From assembly GCA_017643325.1 (NCBI GenBank), contig JAEPNS010000009.1:9026-20976 (forward strand): a stretch of DNA of 11,951 bases, written 5' to 3'. A program made the translations under genes and the position numbers. Under the pieces are notes generated by a model. That model made no database searches. It worked only from the letters and a program-made list of their open reading frames with translations, and had not been told where the DNA came from. How positions within the stretch are numbered: position 1 is the first letter of the stretch; each line of letters opens with the position of its first letter. Below, one piece after another: positions 1-7,182 of this stretch. The stretch is from Alphaproteobacteria bacterium (GTDB taxonomy: Bacteria > Pseudomonadota > Alphaproteobacteria > UBA6615).

Positions 1-167
1 AGCCGCTGCGCGACTTCACGGGTGAAGGCCTTTACGAGCTGACAAACTTCATGGTCGAGGCCCGTGCGCTTATCGACAGCCTTGAACGGGTGACCACGCA
101 GGTCGAGCGTGACCCGGCCCGATTCCTGTTCGGCAACCAGCAGCAGGGTTATGAAACGCCAAACTGA
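1..167 (+). CDS. MlaD/MCE-family ABC transporter substrate-binding protein, C-terminal end (partial)
   Basis: Reading frame 3 is open from the window edge to a TGA at 165-167 and gives the last 54 residues of a protein. What is visible is an amphipathic helical tail ending in ERDPARFLFGNQQQGYETPN. A tail of the form 'DP(A/S)RFLFG...GY' is typical of the C-terminus of alphaproteobacterial MlaD/MCE proteins, which carry lipids between the inner and outer membranes as part of an ABC transporter. The MCE domain itself lies outside the window. The next gene starts inside this one (ATG at 151, a 17-bp overlap) and encodes the lipoprotein partner usually found with such systems, which supports the call. 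The identification rests on the tail motif plus context, not on the diagnostic domain. Confidence 0.72.
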   Translation, partial: PLRDFTGEGLYELTNFMVEARALIDSLERVTTQVERDPARFLFGNQQQGYETPN

Positions 168-837
168 CCGATCCTCGTTCCCGCCGGCCCGCCGGCGTTC
201 CTTTCTGAAAGGCGCCGGCGCGCTGTCGACCAGCGCGCTGCTCGCGGCATGCGGGCTGGAGTTGCCCGGGCAAGGCCCGCCGCCTCGCCTGTTCCGGCTG
301 TCGCCGAAGAGCACGTTCGCCGAGGATATCCCCCGGGTGGACTGGCAGCTCGTGATCGAGGAACCGCTGGCCCCGACCGGCCTGAACACGACACGGCTGC
401 CGCTGCACCGGCGCGCGATCGAGCTCGAGTACTACGCCCGCGCAAACTGGACGGACCGCGCGCCCGCCATGGTCCACACGCTGATCGTCGAGTCCTTCGA
501 GAACTCGGCACAGATCGTCGCCGTCGGCCGCGAATCCCTCGGTCTGCGCGCCGACTATGTGCTGAAACTGGAGCTGAGGGAGTTTCAGTCGGAGTACCCT
601 GGCGAAGGCCCGCCCGACGCGCACGTCCAGATCAACGCCAAGCTGGTCAAAATGCCGCAACGCGCGATCGTGGGATCCGAGCGGTTCACGTCCAAGGTTC
701 GCGCGGCCGGCGACAACATGGACGCGATTGTCGCCGCCTTTGACGACGCCCTCGGCGATGTCCTGAAGGATCTGGTCGGGTGGACCCTGCACACCGGTGA
801 GGCCAACCGGGTCCAGGACAGAGGCCGCGGCAGCTAG
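151..837 (+). CDS. ABC-type transport auxiliary lipoprotein (PqiC/COG3218-like), Tat-type signal
   Basis: This 228-residue lipoprotein probably forms the outer-membrane or periplasmic partner of the MCE transporter encoded just upstream. The signal region has RRSFLKG at residues 15-21, matching the twin-arginine motif. A short hydrophobic stretch and the lipobox LLAAC follow, with the lipidated Cys at residue 34. The mature part holds the family's fold: a 'RLFRLSP' start, a mid-region with VHTLIVESFENSAQIVAVGR, and an alternating strand near YVLKLELREF. The C-terminal helix covers the last 40 or so residues. ATG 151 is preferred over an upstream in-frame ATG at 109 because it places the signal peptide close to the N-terminus and gives a translationally coupled overlap with the MCE gene. 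Family assignment is good. Tat rather than Sec export is an inference from the RR motif. The stop shares bases with the convergent gene's stop. Confidence 0.8.
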   Translation: MKRQTDRSSFPPARRRSFLKGAGALSTSALLAACGLELPGQGPPPRLFRLSPKSTFAEDIPRVDWQLVIEEPLAPTGLNTTRLPLHRRAIELEYYARANWTDRAPAMVHTLIVESFENSAQIVAVGRESLGLRADYVLKLELREFQSEYPGEGPPDAHVQINAKLVKMPQRAIVGSERFTSKVRAAGDNMDAIVAAFDDALGDVLKDLVGWTLHTGEANRVQDRGRGS

Positions 838-1244
838 GAAACGCTGTTCAGTGCGTTCTGAACGAAACGGACCAGCACACGCAGCGGAAGCGGCTTGTCG
901 ACCACGGCAAAGACGTTGAGGCCTTCCTCGGTCGCGCGCCGTACCTGGTCTGCGTAACCCGACATCAGGATGATCTTCGGTTCGTAGTCCAGATTGGCGG
1001 CGAGTTGGGCCGCCTTGATCCCGTCGAGGCCGGGCATGCGCACATCCATGATCACCACCGCCGGCCTTTCGCGACGCATCGTGTTGACCGCCGCGAATCC
1101 GTTGTCTTCCTGGGTCACCGAAATTCCGAACCGAGACAGGAACGACCCGATCTGGTTCGCCTGCTCACGGTCGTCGTCAACGATCATGACCAGCGGTTGC
1201 TGGCTTTCGGAACCTGACGGTGATTTGGCCGCAAAGCCGGACAT
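834..1244 (-). CDS. Stand-alone response-regulator receiver protein (REC only)
   Basis: This 136-residue protein consists of one receiver domain and no output domain. The expected residues are present: acidic pocket D23/D24, phospho-acceptor D67 in VVIMDVRMPGLDG, switch Ser95 in LMSGY, and K117-P118 in VDKPLP. About 16 polar residues precede the domain. It most likely takes phosphate from a histidine kinase and signals by protein contact or passes phosphate on, since nothing in it can bind DNA. It is the last gene of the minus-strand run and is separated from the other receiver by 118 bp, so it may have its own promoter (candidate at 1330-1357). A GGGG at 1250-1253, 5 nt before the ATG, is a plausible ribosome site. 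Its TAG stop overlaps the TAG of the convergent lipoprotein gene within a CTAG. Confidence 0.88.
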   Translation of the reverse strand: MSGFAAKSPSGSESQQPLVMIVDDDREQANQIGSFLSRFGISVTQEDNGFAAVNTMRRERPAVVIMDVRMPGLDGIKAAQLAANLDYEPKIILMSGYADQVRRATEEGLNVFAVVDKPLPLRVLVRFVQNALNSVS

Positions 1245-1362
1245 CGAAACCCCAGTCCTGTGAAACAGGCACGCTATCGTACCGCTATCGCTCCCCGGAC
1301 GAAGACCTTATTACCTCAAATCCGTCCGGATTATATACGACGAAAGTTAGTTGTCTGCACAA
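1245..1362 (-). promoter_or_regulatory. Structured spacer and 5' leader upstream of the last receiver gene
   Basis: This 118-bp spacer contains several elements. CCTGT-gaa-ACAGG (1257-1269) is a small hairpin just upstream of the ribosome site. Two copies of CGCTATCG start at 1272 and 1283, exactly 11 bp apart. AATCCG-tc-CGGATT (1319-1332) is a near-palindrome overlapping the candidate -10 hexamer. CCGGAC (1295-1300) and GTCCGG (1324-1329) form a further inverted pair. An 8-bp repeat with one-helical-turn spacing is the arrangement used by many response-regulator operators, but which protein binds here, if any, cannot be told from sequence. Confidence 0.4.
1330..1357 (-). promoter_or_regulatory. 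Candidate sigma70-type promoter for the last receiver gene
   Basis: On the minus strand a perfect TATAAT occupies 1335 down to 1330. A CAGACA hexamer (4 of 6 match to TTGACA) lies at 1357-1352 with a 16-bp spacer. Transcription would begin near 1322, leaving a leader of roughly 80 nt before the ATG at 1244. A perfect -10 is rare in DNA this GC-rich, which gives the call some weight. The -35 half sits inside the inverted repeat at 1345-1368. Confidence 0.5.
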
Positions 1363-1368
1363 CTAACT
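1345..1368 (-). repeat. 10-bp perfect inverted repeat (possible operator or weak terminator)
   Basis: AGTTAGTTGT (1345-1354), loop CTGC, ACAACTAACT (1359-1368): all ten positions pair. The repeat spans the TAG stop of the upstream receiver gene (1363-1365) and the -35 region of the promoter candidate for the next gene. As RNA on the minus strand the stem is AU-rich and followed by only three U's, so it is a poor intrinsic terminator. An operator or RNA-stability element is at least as likely. Confidence 0.5.
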
Positions 1369-1737
1369 CGCGAGCGCACGCAAAATATCCGAAACCTCTC
1401 GCAAATTCAGAGGTTTATGAAGAACCGCCGCGACGCCGGCCCGCGCCCAGACGCGCTCGTCGTCGTCCAGCGCCGTATGTCCGGTCATGACGACGACCGG
1501 CATTTCGGGCCGTTCGACGCGCATCCGGGCGAGGAAATCGGCGCCGTCCATGCCCGGCATGCGCAGGTCCGTCATCACGACATCGAACGCATGCGCCATG
1601 ACACAGTCATACGCTTCCGCGCCATTCGATGCTGTATCGGTCACAAACCCGCGCGAGGTCAGGAACTTCGCAAGTGTCGCGATCGCTTCGGGCTCGTCAT
1701 CGACAATCAGCACGCGTGCAGAATCCGCAGAGGCCAT
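1363..1737 (-). CDS. Stand-alone response-regulator receiver protein (REC only), kinase partner
   Basis: This 124-residue protein is a single receiver domain. The phosphorylation set is complete: D13/D14 acidic pair (VLIVDDEPEA), phospho-acceptor D57 in MTDLRMPGMDG, Thr85 in VVMTGH, and K108-P109 in LHKPLN. There is no output domain. It starts 3 bp after the stop of the histidine kinase gene, with a strong GGAGAG ribosome site at 1744-1749 (6-nt spacing) inside the kinase's last codons. The two are therefore almost certainly cotranscribed, and this receiver is the likeliest direct substrate of the kinase. It differs from the second receiver through most of the domain outside the motifs, so the two are not a recent duplication. 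Confidence 0.9.
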   Translation of the reverse strand: MASADSARVLIVDDEPEAIATLAKFLTSRGFVTDTASNGAEAYDCVMAHAFDVVMTDLRMPGMDGADFLARMRVERPEMPVVVMTGHTALDDDERVWARAGVAAVLHKPLNLREVSDILRALAS

Positions 1738-1740
1738 CGG

Positions 1741-4700
1741 TTACTCTCCAGCCTGCCGGTTTTCGGCGCCCGCCTCGCTCTCGCCGGGCGCGTCCTCCAG
1801 CGCGACCGGCAGGCGGATCTCGAAAACCGCCCCGCCGGCACCGTTCGTCACCGAGATCGTTCCGCCCATCCCGGAGACGATGCTGTATCCGATCGCCAGA
1901 CCCAGTCCGGTCCCCTCGCCAACGCTCTTGGTGGTGAAGAACGGCTCGAAGACGTGGGCGCGAACATCCTCGGGAATCCCGCCGCCGCTGTCCGAAACGG
2001 TGATCACAACTTCGCCCTCCCTTATTGCCTCACCGGATGCATCGGGCTCGGTGACGAAGGCAGACACCTCGATCGCACCCAGATTCTTCTGCGCGTCCCC
2101 CGCACGTCCCGGCTCCTGATCCTGAGCGGCGGACTTTATCGCGTCGCGGGCGTTGGCCAGCAGGTTCAGGACGACCTGTTCGAGCCGGATCGGCTGGCCC
2201 CGGACGAGGGCCGTGCGCTTCGGCAGAACGGTGCGAACATCTACCCCGTCGAGCAGATACTGCTCGCGCACCATCGTCGCTGCTGCGCTGACACTGGCGA
2301 TCGGGTCGAAGCGGGAGTCGCCCGATTCTTCCTGTCGGCTGAAGACCCGCAGGTGATTGATGATCGACGCCATGCGCTCGGTCTGGGCGGAAATCCGCTC
2401 GAACTCCTCGCGGTGGCTATCGATATCGGCCTCGCCCTCCTCCATGAAGATGAGGCTCGAGTCGGCAGCCATGCGGATGATATTCAGTGGCTGGTTCAAT
2501 TCGTGCGCCATGCTCGCTGCCATTTCCCCGAGCAACGCGAGCTTTGATGTCTGGACCAGCTGGGCCTGGGCGAGTTTTCGTTCCGTGATATCGCGCCAGA
2601 TACCGAGGATCGCCGGGCGGCCCTCGTAGAGGAACTCGGCGCCGAGCGCTTCGGCTTCGAATGTCCCGCCGTCGCTGCGGAGCGCCCTGAACTCGTGAAA
2701 TGCCACATCCTGGTCGAACCGCGACATCGGCGGGGACGTACGCGCGCTCTCGTGGTCGTCGGGGTGGACGAAATCGAGCACACGCCGGCCGATCAGTTCG
2801 TCGGGCGACGACACGCCCAGCAGGTGCGCCCCTGCGGGGTTCACGAACCGGAAGCGACCCTCCGCATGCACGGCGATCATGTCCGGCGATGCTTCGCTGA
2901 GACGCCGGTACCGGTCCTCGCTTTCCTCGAGGGCGTTGAGGGCACGCCGTTCGGCCGTGATGTCGGTAAACACACACACCCAGCCGTCGCCGGGTAGCGG
3001 GTCTGCCCGCACGAGCAGGATCTGGCGCCCTATACGGCTGGCCTCGAACTGGAACGGGATCCCTTCAGCCAGGTGGGCTTCAAGGCTGCGGATACGTTCC
3101 GAATCGCCCACGGAGGCCGAAATCTTGTTTGGGTTCGCGCCGATTTTCTGGAGGATTTCACGAAGCGGCAATCCGACAATCGCGGTGTTGTCGCCGACCA
3201 CCGCCAGCCGACCGAGCCGGGCATTCGTCAGGATCGCGTTGCCTTCGCCGTCGAGCACGACGAGGCCCTCCCCCATCCCCTCCAGCGTGGCCTGGAGGAA
3301 TGTCGTCTTCTCGGCGAGCTCTTCCTGACCACGCCGGATGTCCGTGATGTCGGTAATGACGCACACCGTGCTCCCGTCGGTCGTCCGACGGCCGAGCAAC
3401 TGCACGAACCGGCCGTCGGAGAAAGCAATCTCACGCCGAGCTTCCGGCGTTTCAAACCATTCCATCTGCTCCGCGAGCCACTCGTCCACCCGGTCCGACG
3501 CATCGGCGATCTCGCCGCTTTCCGCGCATCGCTTCATCAGCGTGCCAAAACTGGTTCCCGACACTATCAGCGCATCGGCGCCCGGCAGATAGCGAGGCGC
3601 ACGCGAGTTCCAGAGGGTAAGGCGTCCGAGTTCGTCGAAGAGGAAGAAACCGGCAGGAATCGATTCGATCGCCTCGAACAGGTGCGCCTGCGCGACCCGC
3701 GCCCGGTCCTGAGCGCGCACCATCGCCGTGATGTCGGTGCCCGTGCCGCGAAATCCCATGAACGCACCGGTCGGTCCGAATATCGGAAGGCCGTTGATGA
3801 TAAAATGGAAAACCTCGCCGTCTTCGCGCGGTCGGACCGCACGAACGTTCCGGAACGGTTGGCGCGCGTTCAGTGCGGCCTCCAGGCGTTCCCAGTCGCC
3901 GGGGTTATCGATCGACGGCACGTCGAAGATTTTCTTGCCGATCAGCGCCTCCGGCTTGCGGCCGGACACGTCGGTATAACGTCCGCTCACGTGGGTGAAC
4001 CGCCCTTCCGCGTCGAGTTCCCAGGCCCAGTCGGACGCCGCGCTCGTAAAGTCGCGGAACCGCTGTTCGCTCTCGGAAATCTCTGCCTCGTGGCTCTTGA
4101 TCTGGGAAATATCCGAAAACGTCGTGACGAAACCGCCGTCGCCGGTCGAGGCCCGGTTGAGCATGAGCCAGCGGCCGTCTGCCAGCTCGATCTCGATCGG
4201 AACCTCTCCGGACCGGCAGCGCCGGACGACTTCGCGAGCCCATTCCCGGTAGCGGCCGATGGAGGCCCGGATCCGGCCCGTGCGCGCCAGCCGGGTGATG
4301 AACTCCTCGAACGTCAGGTCGCTACCCGTGCCCACATGCAGGTTCGGGAGAAGCGCGTGGAACTTGTTGTTGTGTTCGACCAGGCGGCTCTCGGCATCGA
4401 ACAGCGCGAACGCCTCGGACATGCTGTCGAGCGCACCGGCAAGGCGATCCTGCGCACTCGTCAACTCCCGCGCAAGCTGCTGGTTCTCGATCCCCAGACG
4501 GACCGATTCGCCAAAATTGCGATGCCCGGCTCGTCCCAGGAACAGGAGCGCAACCAGAAACACGAAGGCGGCGATGCCGAGAAACAGGTGGGGCTCGGAA
4601 TCCTGCAGGACCAGGAATGTCGCGATCGGCGTGACCAGGGGCACCACATATGCGACGAGCGCCGGGAAGTATGGTGCCAGAGCTGCAGTGCCCCCGGCCC

Positions 4701-5118
4701 CCATGCCCAGCACGAAAAGCGCCATGAAAGCCTGGACCAGGAAGTTGTCCTCGGGAAAAAGAAGGACCGAGCCGATGCCCCAGACAGCCCCGCTGAGCGC
4801 ATAGGCTGCAGGCCAGACGAAACGCCAGAACGGTTGCTCGGCGTCGTTGTCGCGGACAGCCCGGTCGTAGTAGCGGTACATCACGACACGCAAGGCCGAA
4901 CTCATCCAGACGAGGGCCGCCCAGCCGACAATGAGGGGGGCCGGGAACTCCCCCCAAAGCATCACCGCAACGACGATGCTGTTGACCGGTGGCACGAAAT
5001 TGCTGACACGTCCCTGCCGGTTGAGGGCGACGAGCTGCGCGCGCACCAGCCGGTCGCGGGAGACCCGTTCGGGGTCCGCATCCGCGGTGCGGCCTGTCTC
5101 GTCGGTCGTATGTGTCAT
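1741..5118 (-). CDS. Membrane-bound multi-PAS sensor histidine kinase (HPK4 type)
   Basis: With the start at 5118 the protein has 1125 residues. Residues about 41-196 hold six hydrophobic segments forming a membrane sensor module of MASE-like appearance. Five PAS-type domains follow, at about 223-340, 352-465, 475-595, 605-722 and 735-848; the first and third are of the PAS_7 style (FDAESRLVEHN, FDELGRLTLWN). The kinase core has the H-box MAHELNQPLN with His872, the N-box NLLANARDA (Asn989), DSGGGIP (Asp1043), FEPFFTTK, and GTGLGLAIG (1069-1077). The HELNQPL form places it with DctB/NtrB-like kinases. No receiver or HPt is fused to it, and the phosphate acceptor is presumably the receiver 3 bp downstream. 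ATG 5118 is chosen because GGAAAGGG lies 7 nt upstream (5126-5133). In-frame ATGs at 5142 and 5166 and a GTG at 5199 lack good ribosome sites. The ligand is unknown. Confidence 0.93.
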   Translation of the reverse strand: MTHTTDETGRTADADPERVSRDRLVRAQLVALNRQGRVSNFVPPVNSIVVAVMLWGEFPAPLIVGWAALVWMSSALRVVMYRYYDRAVRDNDAEQPFWRFVWPAAYALSGAVWGIGSVLLFPEDNFLVQAFMALFVLGMGAGGTAALAPYFPALVAYVVPLVTPIATFLVLQDSEPHLFLGIAAFVFLVALLFLGRAGHRNFGESVRLGIENQQLARELTSAQDRLAGALDSMSEAFALFDAESRLVEHNNKFHALLPNLHVGTGSDLTFEEFITRLARTGRIRASIGRYREWAREVVRRCRSGEVPIEIELADGRWLMLNRASTGDGGFVTTFSDISQIKSHEAEISESEQRFRDFTSAASDWAWELDAEGRFTHVSGRYTDVSGRKPEALIGKKIFDVPSIDNPGDWERLEAALNARQPFRNVRAVRPREDGEVFHFIINGLPIFGPTGAFMGFRGTGTDITAMVRAQDRARVAQAHLFEAIESIPAGFFLFDELGRLTLWNSRAPRYLPGADALIVSGTSFGTLMKRCAESGEIADASDRVDEWLAEQMEWFETPEARREIAFSDGRFVQLLGRRTTDGSTVCVITDITDIRRGQEELAEKTTFLQATLEGMGEGLVVLDGEGNAILTNARLGRLAVVGDNTAIVGLPLREILQKIGANPNKISASVGDSERIRSLEAHLAEGIPFQFEASRIGRQILLVRADPLPGDGWVCVFTDITAERRALNALEESEDRYRRLSEASPDMIAVHAEGRFRFVNPAGAHLLGVSSPDELIGRRVLDFVHPDDHESARTSPPMSRFDQDVAFHEFRALRSDGGTFEAEALGAEFLYEGRPAILGIWRDITERKLAQAQLVQTSKLALLGEMAASMAHELNQPLNIIRMAADSSLIFMEEGEADIDSHREEFERISAQTERMASIINHLRVFSRQEESGDSRFDPIASVSAAATMVREQYLLDGVDVRTVLPKRTALVRGQPIRLEQVVLNLLANARDAIKSAAQDQEPGRAGDAQKNLGAIEVSAFVTEPDASGEAIREGEVVITVSDSGGGIPEDVRAHVFEPFFTTKSVGEGTGLGLAIGYSIVSGMGGTISVTNGAGGAVFEIRLPVALEDAPGESEAGAENRQAGE

Positions 5119-5169
5119 GCGCCGGCCCTTTCCGCGCGTCATGCGCGTCCAATCCAGCCAAACCATTGA

Positions 5170-5201
5170 ATCATATGGCGAACCACGTGTCAGCCCCACA
5201 A
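5170..5201 (-). promoter_or_regulatory. Weak candidate promoter between dgcA and the kinase gene
   Basis: On the minus strand TATGAT (5175 down to 5170) matches five of six -10 positions. The best upstream hexamer, TTGTGG (5201-5196), would need a 20-bp spacer, which is long. It lies across the dgcA stop codon. If used, transcription would start near 5163, downstream of the 5166 and 5199 start candidates and consistent with translation from 5118. Readthrough from dgcA is an equally good explanation for kinase expression. Confidence 0.22.
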
Positions 5202-6170
5202 CTCACGCGCCGGCGGCGACAGGCGACTGCGATCCGCGGCCAGCGCCGGGTCGCGGTCCCGCGAGAGCAGCAGCGGCCCGTCCAGGTCGACGAAGCGTGC
5301 GTGCGCGGCCACCAGGAAGGCCGGCGCCATCGCCAGGCTGGTCCCGACCATGCACCCGACCATGATGTCGAAGCCAAGTTCGCGCGCCGCGCGGCCGGCG
5401 CGCAGCGCCTCGGTGAGTCCGCCGGTCTTGTCGAGCTTGATGTTCACGAGGTCATACTTGCCGACCAGCGCTTCGAGGCTCGCCGCATCGTGAAAGGATT
5501 CGTCCGCGCACACCGGGATCGGACGCGGCAACACCGCCAGCGCCGCATCCGCGTCGGCGGGAAACGGCTGCTCGATGAGCGCCACCCCCATATCCACGAA
5601 CGCGGCCACGCAAGTATCGTAGGCGTCCTGGTCCCACGCCTCATTCGCATCGACGATCAGTTGCGCCTCGGGCGCGGCATCCCGCACGGCCCGCACCCGC
5701 GCAAGATCGTCCGATCCGGTCAGTTTGAGCTTCAGCAACGGCCGGTCCGCATTTTCCGCGGCCGCCTTCGCCATCGCATCGGGCGTGTCGACGCTCAGCG
5801 TGAATGCCGTCGTTACCGGCCCGGGCGCGTCGACCCCGGCGGTTTGCCAGGCAGGCACGCCTGTCGCTTTCGCTTCGAAATCCCACAGCGCGCAATCGAG
5901 CGCGTTGCGCGCGGCTCCGGCCGGCATGCGGTCCTGGAGGGCGTCGCGGGTCAGGCCGCCGGATATGTCGTCGCTGCAGGCCAGAATCTGCTCGAGCACG
6001 GACTCCGGCGTCTCGCCATACCGGATATTCGGGCCGCATTCACCCTGTCCGACGATCGCACCGTCGGTCAGGCGCGCGCTGACCACAACCGTTTCGGTCT
6101 TGCTCCCGCGCGAAATCGCGAACCGGTTGCGCAGCGGAAAGGTCTCGATCTCCGCCGTCAGGGTCGGCAC
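5190..6170 (-). CDS. dgcA: N-acetyl-D-glutamate racemase DgcA (dipeptide-epimerase-like, enolase superfamily)
   Basis: This 326-residue enzyme belongs to the muconate-lactonizing/dipeptide-epimerase branch of the enolase superfamily. In the described D-glutamate pathway DgcA inverts N-acetyl-D-glutamate to the L form after DgcN acetylates D-glutamate. Visible features are the capping domain (residues about 5-115), the KxK base motif (K147, K149 in LLKLKL), metal ligands D174 (IVDANEAW), E200 (ALIEQPF) and D223 (VCADES), and the opposite-face base K245 (VNIKLDKTGG). The DxD pair D295/D297 in FVDLDGP is typical of the dipeptide-epimerase group. The start is taken as GTG 6170, 4 bp after the dgcN stop. 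The longer open frame to 6326 runs through dgcN and has an Arg/Ser-rich, non-homologous leader. The adjacent dgcN favours the racemase role over a true dipeptide epimerase, which sequence alone would not exclude. Confidence 0.87.
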   Translation of the reverse strand: MPTLTAEIETFPLRNRFAISRGSKTETVVVSARLTDGAIVGQGECGPNIRYGETPESVLEQILACSDDISGGLTRDALQDRMPAGAARNALDCALWDFEAKATGVPAWQTAGVDAPGPVTTAFTLSVDTPDAMAKAAAENADRPLLKLKLTGSDDLARVRAVRDAAPEAQLIVDANEAWDQDAYDTCVAAFVDMGVALIEQPFPADADAALAVLPRPIPVCADESFHDAASLEALVGKYDLVNIKLDKTGGLTEALRAGRAARELGFDIMVGCMVGTSLAMAPAFLVAAHARFVDLDGPLLLSRDRDPALAADRSRLSPPARELWG

Positions 6171-6174
6171 GGGA

Positions 6175-7182
6175 TCAGATCGCGGCCAGCGCGTCCGCGA
6201 TCGGCCCGACACCGCCGCGAACCGGGTCGACGGCCGGCATCTGGAACCGGTCCGACAGCTCGCCGAGGAGGGACGTGCGTGCCTCGTCGGATTCCATGTG
6301 CGAGGTATTGACGGCGATCCCGACACAGCGCGCGTCCGGATTCGTCAGCCGCGCCGCCTCCAGGTGACCCTCGATGCACACGCCGATATCCGGCAGCGGC
6401 TGGTGCGGCAACCCGCGCATATGCGTGCGTGTCGGCTCGTGGCACAGGATCAGCGCGTCCGGCTGCGCGCCGTGCACAAGCCCCATCGTCACGCCTGCAT
6501 AGGAGGGATGGAACAGGGAGCCCTGTCCCTCGACAAGGTCCCAATGGTCCGGATCGTTCGCAGGCGCGAGCCATTCGGTTGCGCCCGAAATGAAGTCCGA
6601 GATCACGGCATCGACCGAGACCCCCGAACCGGCGATGAAAATTCCGGTCTGGCCGGTCGCGCGGAAATCGCAGTTCACCCCACGCGATTCCAGCTCCTGC
6701 TCCATCGCAAGGGCCGCGAACATCTTGCCGACCGAGCAGTCGGTGCCGACAGCGAGCAGGCGTTTTCCCGCGCGCGGAGCGCCGGTCCCCACCTCGAACG
6801 TTCGGTCCGGATGGCGGACGTCGAAGATCGAACGCCCGTTGGCCGCGGCCGCGTCGGCGGCCTGCGGAATGTCCGCGATCCGCGCGTGCAGGCCGGACGC
6901 GACATCCATCCCGGACTCCAGCGCCTCGACAATGGTCGCGATCCAGGTCTCGCCGACCACGCCGCCGCGGTTGGCGACCCCGATCACCAGTGTGCGCACG
7001 CCCGCGTCCGCCGCCTCGGCCACGGTCATGTCGGCCAGGCCGAGATCGGCATTGCAGCCCGGCAGGCGCAACTGGCCGACGCACCAGTCCCGACGCCAGT
7101 GGACAATGCCGTGGGCCGTCTTGGCGGCAAGCTGGTCGGCGGCATCGCCGAGAAACATCAGGTAGGGATTTGCGATCTGCAT
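6175..7182 (-). CDS. dgcN: D-glutamate N-acetyltransferase DgcN (DUF1611 family)
   Basis: This 335-residue protein is of the DUF1611 family, whose DgcN member acetylates D-glutamate as the first step of a D-glutamate catabolic route. The family N-terminus IANPYLMFLGDAADQLAAKT is present. An N-terminal Rossmann-like region is followed by a P-loop-like GTDCSVGK (residues 146-153) at the start of the second domain; the next residue is Met rather than Ser/Thr, which is usual in this family. Further conserved blocks are FRATGQTGIFIAG, LVEGQGSLFHPSYAG and CHEPTRTHMRG. ATG 7182 fits the family start and has GGGGG 8 nt upstream. ATG 7197 would add five residues, and the open frame to 7320 would enter the divergent gene. 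It is the first gene of the minus-strand run, coupled to dgcA by a 4-bp gap. No dgc regulator is visible nearby. Confidence 0.9.
   Translation of the reverse strand: MQIANPYLMFLGDAADQLAAKTAHGIVHWRRDWCVGQLRLPGCNADLGLADMTVAEAADAGVRTLVIGVANRGGVVGETWIATIVEALESGMDVASGLHARIADIPQAADAAAANGRSIFDVRHPDRTFEVGTGAPRAGKRLLAVGTDCSVGKMFAALAMEQELESRGVNCDFRATGQTGIFIAGSGVSVDAVISDFISGATEWLAPANDPDHWDLVEGQGSLFHPSYAGVTMGLVHGAQPDALILCHEPTRTHMRGLPHQPLPDIGVCIEGHLEAARLTNPDARCVGIAVNTSHMESDEARTSLLGELSDRFQMPAVDPVRGGVGPIADALAAI

Noticed and set aside
1345..1368. Rho-independent terminator for the kinase-receiver unit
   Set aside because: The stem is AU-rich and followed by only three U's, so it is listed as an inverted repeat of undecided role instead.
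1351..2547. Plus-strand open frame of 398 codons antisense to a receiver and the kinase core
   Set aside because: It is the mirror of conserved receiver and ATPase motifs and has no domain of its own.
3073..5169. Plus-strand open frame of 698 codons antisense to the histidine kinase
   Set aside because: No family motifs, charged low-complexity composition, and the opposite strand carries a full set of kinase and PAS motifs.
6171..6326. N-terminal extension of dgcA through the end of dgcN
   Set aside because: The added residues are Arg/Ser/Pro-rich and are the out-of-frame reading of the dgcN C-terminus. The GTG at 6170 matches the family start.
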